Source: Cryphonectria parasitica EP155
Taxonomy: Eukaryota; Ascomycota; Sordariomycetes; Diaporthales; Cryphonectriaceae
Direction of reading: 5' to 3'
DNA length: 64,000 nucleotides
Assembly: GCF_011745365.1 (NCBI RefSeq)
Contig: NW_024468916.1
Coordinates: 2,835,630 to 2,899,629, forward strand
Of this stretch, positions 58,224 through 64,000 are shown one piece after another (position 1 is the first letter of the stretch; each line of letters begins with the position of its first letter). A program made the translations under genes and the position numbers. Below the pieces are notes generated by a model. That model searched no databases and was not told where the DNA came from. It worked only from the letters and a program-made list of their open reading frames with translations.

Positions 58224-59402
58224 ATGCCGGACAAGTCAACCATTATCACTAACGTCCATGTCTTTGACGGAGAACGTGTCCTTGAGGGTCTTCACAATGT
58301 GACCATCACCGGCAGCAAAATCACCAGTGTACTGCCTACTTCTTCATCGCACAACGTCCATCAAAGCGACCCAGCAGCGGAACTGATCGACGGCATCGGC
58401 TGCACCGTCCTCCCAGGCCTCATCGACTCCCATGTCCACGTCGACAAGGAAGACCAGCTCGACAAGCTCGCTTCCGCAGGCGTCACAGCCGGTCTCGACA
58501 TGGCCTCCTGGCCACACAGCCTGACCACCGCCATGCGCGAGGCTTCTGTCGCGCCCAACAAACCCCCGCGTCCTGCTTTTTTATCGGCTGGTCTCTTCGC
58601 CACGGGACCTGGCAGTGTGCACTCCAAGGTCATGGACGCGCCCGCCGATGCTGTGCTCACTTCGCCAGACCAGGCGGAGGCATTTGTGGGTCAGCGGGTT
58701 GCAGAGGGGTCCGATTACATCAAGCTTGTCGCCGACGTGCCGGGCCCGTCACAGGAGACACTTGACGCACTGGTTAGAGAGGCTCAGGCGGTAGGGAAGA
58801 AAACGGTTGCGCATGCTGCGTACCATGAGCCGTTTCTCATGGCTTTGAAGTCAGGTGCGGATTGTTTGACGCACGTGCCGATGGATATGGCTCTGGAAGT
58901 GGACTGGGCGAGGACGCTGGCGGACCAAAATAGGGTTGTTTGCCCTACTCTGGTGATGATGAAGGTCATGGTCGAGGTCAAGAACAGACTTCGGGCTGGT
59001 GGAGGTCCGAAAGGGCCAGATGGCTTGGATCTGTCGTCGATGCCCAGTCCTCTACTCGATTTTGCCCATAGCGTCGAGTCTGTTCGTGTCCTGAAGGATG
59101 CTGGCGTGCAGATACTGGTCGGAACAGACGCTAATGTAGGCCTTGTGCATGTCGAGCACGGTAAGGGCATGCAGCAAGAGATGCGGTTATTGCAAGAAGC
59201 TGGAATGAAGCCGGTCGAGATTTTGCGGTCAGCCACCAGCCTTCCTGCCTTGTATTGGGGCTTGTCTGGGCGGGGGTACATTCGTGGGGGTGCCATAGCG
59301 GATGTCCTTCTGGTGAGAGGCAAGCCTTATAACGATATAAATCATATATCAGATCTGGAAAGGGTTTGGATTGGCGGAAGGAACGTGGATGACATATCGT
59401 AG
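58224..59402 (+). CDS. metal-dependent amidohydrolase
   Basis: Intronless, 392 residues, imidazolonepropionase-like branch of the amidohydrolase superfamily, hydrolysing C-N bonds of cyclic amides or similar; substrate unknown. The N-terminal beta-sandwich begins ITNVHVFDGERVLEGLHNV. Metal-binding residues: H70 and H72 in GLIDSHVHVD, K168 in YIKLVAD (likely the carboxylated bridging lysine), H198 in TVAHAAY, H218 in LTHVPMD and D303 in LVGTDANVG. The C-terminal GGAIADVLLVRGKPYNDI returns to the sandwich. The gene converges with the M3 peptidase gene, with 139 bp between the stops. Confidence 0.9.
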   Translation: MPDKSTIITNVHVFDGERVLEGLHNVTITGSKITSVLPTSSSHNVHQSDPAAELIDGIGCTVLPGLIDSHVHVDKEDQLDKLASAGVTAGLDMASWPHSLTTAMREASVAPNKPPRPAFLSAGLFATGPGSVHSKVMDAPADAVLTSPDQAEAFVGQRVAEGSDYIKLVADVPGPSQETLDALVREAQAVGKKTVAHAAYHEPFLMALKSGADCLTHVPMDMALEVDWARTLADQNRVVCPTLVMMKVMVEVKNRLRAGGGPKGPDGLDLSSMPSPLLDFAHSVESVRVLKDAGVQILVGTDANVGLVHVEHGKGMQQEMRLLQEAGMKPVEILRSATSLPALYWGLSGRGYIRGGAIADVLLVRGKPYNDINHISDLERVWIGGRNVDDIS

Positions 59403-59541
59403 TCAGCACCACAACAACAGACTCTCTCGGAAGCTATCTAGATGACAACCAGATATAGAATTCACCTCCGTTATGGTAGACTACGACATATAGTCAAGAT
59501 AGCCTTGGCATCCTGCAGACTCCCTGTGATCTACCACCACC

Positions 59542-61906
59542 TCAGCTACTTGCAGCGCCGAGCCACCGATACAGAGGCTCAGGCCGAGGCTCACGTCCCA
59601 GGTAGTTGGTTAACGTCTTCCACTCCGGCTGACTGCTCCCAGGCTTCAGGAGGAGCTCTCTGTATTTCCGAGCAGCGTCTTTGTTGTACGTATCCTCTCG
59701 GAAATACGTATCAAAGATGTCAAGTGCCCACATACGTCCCCTTTGCTCAGGTCAGCAGACGGACTTCCTGAGATCTCGAGAGGCATGGCAGATATTGTGT
59801 ACAACTTACAAGGTGTAGGCGTAATAGCCAGCATCATAGCGGCCTGCCATCAACAGCCTCACGGAGGACTCGCCATGCGCCCAATCCCATCTGCCCTGCG
59901 CAAGCGCCTCTCCTCCGTGAACCCCGACGATCTCCCACCATAACTTGTTATATGTAGTGCAGAGGTCCATGCTAGCTAGTGCTTCCGCGCTCGGTGGATC
60001 ATGGACTGCCATGTCATATAATGCAAAGTGCAACGTTCTCAAAATCGAGAGCGTTGAGGTGCTTGTCGACAGGACTGCCTGGATCAAGTGATCTGGAAGT
60101 CGCTGGGGGGGCACATCTTGCTCGTCTGGATGTCGTGATTTCCACGCATCTTTGTACTCGGGAGACACGTATGAGTAGTGTTGAGAGACCTCACGGAGGC
60201 GTTCAGGTGTCCAGAGGAAATACTCGAAAAGAATACTCGGCGTCTCGACAAAATCTCGATCAACCCTGTCGAGAGCGAATCAGAGCCTTGATGCATTACC
60301 AAGCAAAAAAGTGAGGTTGCTCGGGCCACAACACGTACCTTGTACCATGGAAGCGCGCAAAGGTAGTAACGCTGAGTAGATTATGGATCCCATGGCCGAC
60401 TTCATGGAACAGGGAACGGACTTCGTTGGCGCTGAGAAGCGAGGGATCCGAACCTGTGGGCTTGGCTTGGTTCATGATCAGGGCAGAACACGGGTATGCG
60501 CGAGTGCCGTCCCGCCGCTCAAATCCCTAATGTATTATCAATGACGGTCAGTCACTGTGTGCACCATCAAACTGCCTTCGTTAGCCTCCTAAACTTACCT
60601 TCTGAAGGTTGAAGTGTCCTGCATGCGAGTATTTTCCCTCACGTGGATGCAGATCAAAGTACATGTAACCTATGAACGAGGGAGTTGACTTCAGGTCCCA
60701 AACGGCGTAGAGAAACACTTCTTCTTGCCACTTCATCTTCGGGGAATTCTCTCCGTGGAGAGTTTGAGCACGTTCCTCAGTCACGAGTTCGAATTCGATC
60801 TCGAACAGACGCGAATATAGCTCTAGGATATGGCGGATGACTGTCATTAGCTCAAAGTATTCCATGATCGACTTAGTGTCAACGGATCTTGTCTTTTCTT
60901 GGCGTAGGTTGTTGTAGTATGAAATGTCCCACAGGAAGAGCTGCGTGTCATCATTGTTCTTGGACTGGACATCGGATTTCTTCAGGGCTAGGAGCTCGCT
61001 TGCCTCTTTCTGCCCAAGTTCAAAGAGGTTGCGCTGGATTTGGCTCAGCGTAGCTCGAACAGCAGCTGGGTCGTTCATCATCTTGTTGGACATCCGAAGC
61101 TGCGCCCACGATTTCGAGCCCTTTTGCCGAGCAAGAGAATCCCGTACGAGAACGATCTCACGCGCCAGCGGTATGTTGGATGGTATCCGGTTCAGGTGTT
61201 GTATGAAGTAGTGCATCCGAGTCTCCTCACATCTGGCAAATTTGAGCATTCTCTCCCAACGTGGTTTCTTCATGTCCACCCAGTACTTTCCCTCCTGTTC
61301 CTCATCACCCTTCTTCAGGGCGTCTATGAACGTCTTGGGAAGACCGTCCAGTTCTTCCAGACTGAACCACATCCCAGAGGTGTCATTGTCAAGATTCGAG
61401 ATATAATCCCTTTTCAGCGATTCGAGTCTCTTTAGATCATTCTCGAATTGAGTCTTGGCCGAACCCTCCAGATCACAACCATTCTCGGCGAATTCTGCGT
61501 GGTGCTTGGTCAGGAACCGATACGTCTCAGGCTTGACAGATGTTTCCGTGGTTGTAGAGAGCACGGCATCGACCAGGGCAAACATGTCTTTCCGCAGATA
61601 GCGGTCTACTGCTGCCTCGTCGGTGAGCTTCTTGGCTGCCTTGCATGCTTCACGGATCCCCTTGTCGGGATGTGTCGTGGCCATCAGGTAGATCACGTCG
61701 TTCACAGCCATCGTCTCGTTCTCGAGATGTGCGATGGGAATGATGGTGTTCTCAACTGTTGCCTGGCTTGGAAGGACGGTCTCGACAATCTTGTCCCATT
61801 CTGCTGTAGTCGCTGTGATGGTTTTCCTGGCATCTCTGAGCACGTTCTCGGGCGTTGGGTCGAACAGCAGCGGAAGCTGTGGCGGTACACCGTGCTCTAT
61901 CATCAT
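59542..61906 (-). CDS. M3 family metalloendopeptidase
   Basis: Thimet-oligopeptidase/saccharolysin-type zinc peptidase cleaving short peptides in cytosol or mitochondria. Exons on the complement: 61906-60599, 60526-60339, 60265-59810 and 59740-59542; 716 residues, the usual M3A length. The zinc site is HEVGH (477-481) with third ligand E506 in RDFVETPS, 25 residues on. The conserved FHGTRVDRDFVE stretch spans the second intron, and AGYYAYTLGRMWALDIF spans the third. The third acceptor was chosen (aaag at 59744-59741) because it alone keeps frame. The start is the first of two adjacent ATGs (MMIEHGVPPQLP). Upstream in-frame codons to 62017 exist but look unlike a protein start. Confidence 0.9.
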
Positions 61907-62403
61907 GTTTGATGCTTGAACTATCCTCGTAAGTGAACCGCACAATGTATAGAATTTGCTTGGAGACTTGGTATCAAGAGCTAGGAAGAGGGGAACGCAG
62001 AAGCAATGAAAGCTCAAGGAGTTGATGGAAAAGTCACGGTCTTACCTGCCAATTGCAACTTTGTTCCCGGTTGAGAATTACACTATTTCCGTCTAAAGGC
62101 GTGTTCCAACAATTCTTTCACAGTATTTACTGTGGATTCTGTCTCGCTTAGTTGTCTTAGTGTCATGCACCACGGGAAACGGCACGAGACGCCTCGGCTC
62201 CGGAGGCCGCTTATTGCTTTGGTGATCATCCCTTATCGCGGTGTGACTCCGTCCGTGAATGCCATTCCCGTAGTTGTGAAATCTCCTGCTTCTGACATTT
62301 TTTATAACAGGCCAATACTGGCTCTGATGGCATCAATTTTTGATCGGTATATACGAGCCTCCTTCAATTTATCATCGACTCTCAACAGCCTCAAAAGATC
62401 GCC
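61907..62403. promoter_or_regulatory. divergent promoter, peptidase and acyltransferase
   Basis: About 500 bp between two divergent start codons. A TATATA at about 62349-62354 precedes the acyltransferase ATG by some 50 nt. Co-regulation of the two genes is possible on geometry only. Confidence 0.4.
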
Positions 62404-63968
62404 ATGGATGACGAGGAATTTCCGTTCGCCCATATTCAGGATGTCCTCGGACAGTCAACCTTCATCAAGACATATGTAATATGGTCCCTTGTATCCTGTC
62501 GAGCATGGAGTGGAACTCTGAACTATTCCTGCAAAGTAACGGTGATTTTTCATTAGCTGATGATGGGTGTTTCTAGACGGTCATTGCTTTGGGGTACCCG
62601 TGCACTGCCGAGCCCCAGTCCGTGATGGAGGAGCTGTATCGCGCCGCAGACCGGCTCACCAGAGCATTTCCCTATCTCGCAGGCCATGTGGTCCGCCGAG
62701 GTGCCGGTCCGGGCAAGACTGGACTGGCCACGGTGATGCCGTATCCTCCAAGCGCAAGGACGAGCCTCGTCATCTTCAAAGACTGCACACAACTATGCCA
62801 GCCTTTCGAAACGATTATGAAGCGAGGAGCTCCTATGGAGATGCTTGACGGACACTTGCTTTCTGTTCACAGGCCTTTGCCTGATCTATACGACGAATCA
62901 GAAAAGCCTGCCCCTGTGGTAGAGATCCAGGCCAATTTTGTTCATGGGGGTGTGATTCTTGCGTTCCAGGGTAATCACACCATCATGGATATGAACGGGC
63001 TAGGCCAAGTGATTCGGTTATACGCAAAAGCTCTCCGCACTGAAATTTTCTCAGATGACGAGGTTGAGCAGGGCAATCTAGATCGGCGAGACATAGTGAA
63101 ATTACTTGGGCCAGACGATGAAAAGGTTGATATGAGCAGTAAGTGCCATAATATCGTTCCCCCCGGTTCCTCCCTCGCCCATAACTAGTCCTAATACACG
63201 GCAGAATACCTTGTCAGGGAGAAGGAGGTACAACAGCCCCCTTCGCAGCCCCAGACACCAGCTGTTGTTGCACAGTGGGTAGACTTACACTTCCCTGCCG
63301 ATAAACTTGTGGAACTCAAAGAGCTCGCTTCAAGACCACCACCAGGCGATCAGTGCAACGACAAGACAGCACAATGGGTGTCGACAGACGATGCGCTCAC
63401 CGCCTTCCTCTGCGCAAGAATCACAGCAGCACGGCTAAAGCGCATGCACAGGATGGCACCCAAGGCCATCTTTTGCCGCGCGGTCAATGGTAGACGCTTC
63501 CTGGGAATTCCCGCCGGCTACATGGGCCATCTCGTCTGGTGCGTCAGCAGCGAAGTCCTGATGGAGTCCGTGGCCACCATTACAGATAACTTTGGCAGCC
63601 TGGCGCGCCAGATGCGCGCAGATCTGGATGCAATTCGCCCAGTGGAGATCCAGTCTTTTGCCACGGCCCTCGCTGCTTCAGAGGATAAAGGGGCGCTGTC
63701 GCAGGGCGCTGGGATGGACACGGCGGATGGCTTTGATCTGATGCTGTCAAGCTGGTCTGGGCTCGGTTTCAGTGACATCGTCTTTGGCAGATTGGGCAGG
63801 TCGGTCTTTACAAGAAGACCTAAATTTGCACCTATTGAAGGGCTTCTTTATCTCATGCCGAAGAGTGTGGAGGGGAATGTGGATGTAGCGTGTTGTCTTA
63901 GGTCAGAGGATGTTTACAGACTCAGAAGCGATGAGGAGTTTGCCAAGTATGTTACGTGCTTAGGATGA
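62404..63968 (+). CDS. acyltransferase, trichothecene acetyltransferase-like
   Basis: CoA-dependent O- or N-acyltransferase of the fungal transferase family (PF02458, BAHD-like), resembling trichothecene 3-O-acetyltransferase. Exons 62404-62475, 62577-63138 and 63205-63968; 465 residues. Both introns are GT-AG and keep frame. The catalytic motif HTIMD (H158, D162) sits in FQGNHTIMDMNGLGQ. The N-terminal block TAEPQSVMEELYRAADRLTR and FPYLAGHVV is typical. WVSTDDALTAFLCARITAAR and a NGRRFLGIPAGYMGH stretch follow. The usual DFGWG-like loop region reads SSWSGLGFSDIVFG. Resemblance to the trichothecene enzyme does not prove that substrate: many fungi carry such paralogues for other hydroxylated metabolites or self-protection. 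Confidence 0.85.
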
Positions 63969-64000
63969 CAAAATCGCGTTAGTGAGATAGGACCAGCAGA

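Noticed and set aside
1..64000. CRISPR arrays, bacterial operons, rRNA genes
   Set aside because: No spaced direct repeats, ribosome-binding sites or rRNA sequences were seen. The sequence is clearly eukaryotic nuclear DNA.

Overview
The window reads as nuclear chromosomal DNA of a filamentous ascomycete (Pezizomycotina, probably Sordariomycetes). Coding exons are GC-rich and broken by short GT-AG introns of about 50-100 nt with CTAAC/CTGAC-like branch sites. The gene families are typical of that group: MED7, a modin-like protein, an ascomycete laccase with a DSGI tail, a GH71 alpha-1,3-glucanase and an mtr-like amino acid permease. A Copia element carries in-frame C-to-T/G-to-A decay of the kind repeat-induced point mutation (RIP) produces. 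The order assignment is inference; the exon models were built by hand from splice sites and reading frame.

Layout. 1-8666: gene-free, full of GA/CT microsatellites and homopolymers. 8667-13875: three housekeeping genes, an F-box protein (+), a ZNF830/CCDC16-type zinc-finger protein (-) and Mediator subunit MED7 (+); the last two share a divergent promoter. 13876-17073: gene-free. 17074-22793: a modin-like membrane-anchored protein and an unidentified single-span membrane protein with low-complexity tracts. 23025-24428: a secreted VPS62-like protein (-). 26473-27831: a DUF3500 protein (+). 28450-30630: a seven-exon laccase (-). 32920-33694: a small secreted four-exon protein (+). 34042-35286: a short-chain dehydrogenase (-) with a GC-AG intron. 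36044-36229: a 61-residue tail-anchored protein (-). 37435-39078: a membrane-anchored fumarate-reductase-type flavoprotein (+), followed by the wreck of a DAL5-type MFS transporter (39164-39975, -).

41261-46651 holds a complete Ty1/Copia retrotransposon in minus orientation, with 5-bp target duplications, identical 134-bp LTRs, a copia-like half-tRNA primer site and a polypurine tract. Its single gag-pol frame has about 28 stops and no frameshift. Next come an mtr-like amino acid permease (47481-49470, +), a 27-copy 9-bp minisatellite (50065-50309), an unidentified spliced basic protein gene (50805-51691, -) and a 113-bp inverted-repeat element (51821-51933).

The right end carries a GH71 mutanase with a C-terminal CBM24-like module (53548-55976, -), an amidohydrolase (58224-59402, +), an M3 metallopeptidase (59542-61906, -) and a TRI101-like acyltransferase (62404-63968, +) divergent from the peptidase. 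The last three could be the edge of a metabolic cluster, but no backbone synthase is visible. Laccase, mutanase, the VPS62-like protein and the small secreted protein all carry signal peptides, so the window is fairly rich in exported proteins. The strongest oddity is the Copia copy: identical LTRs and intact target duplications say it inserted recently, while its only ORF is riddled with in-frame transition stops.
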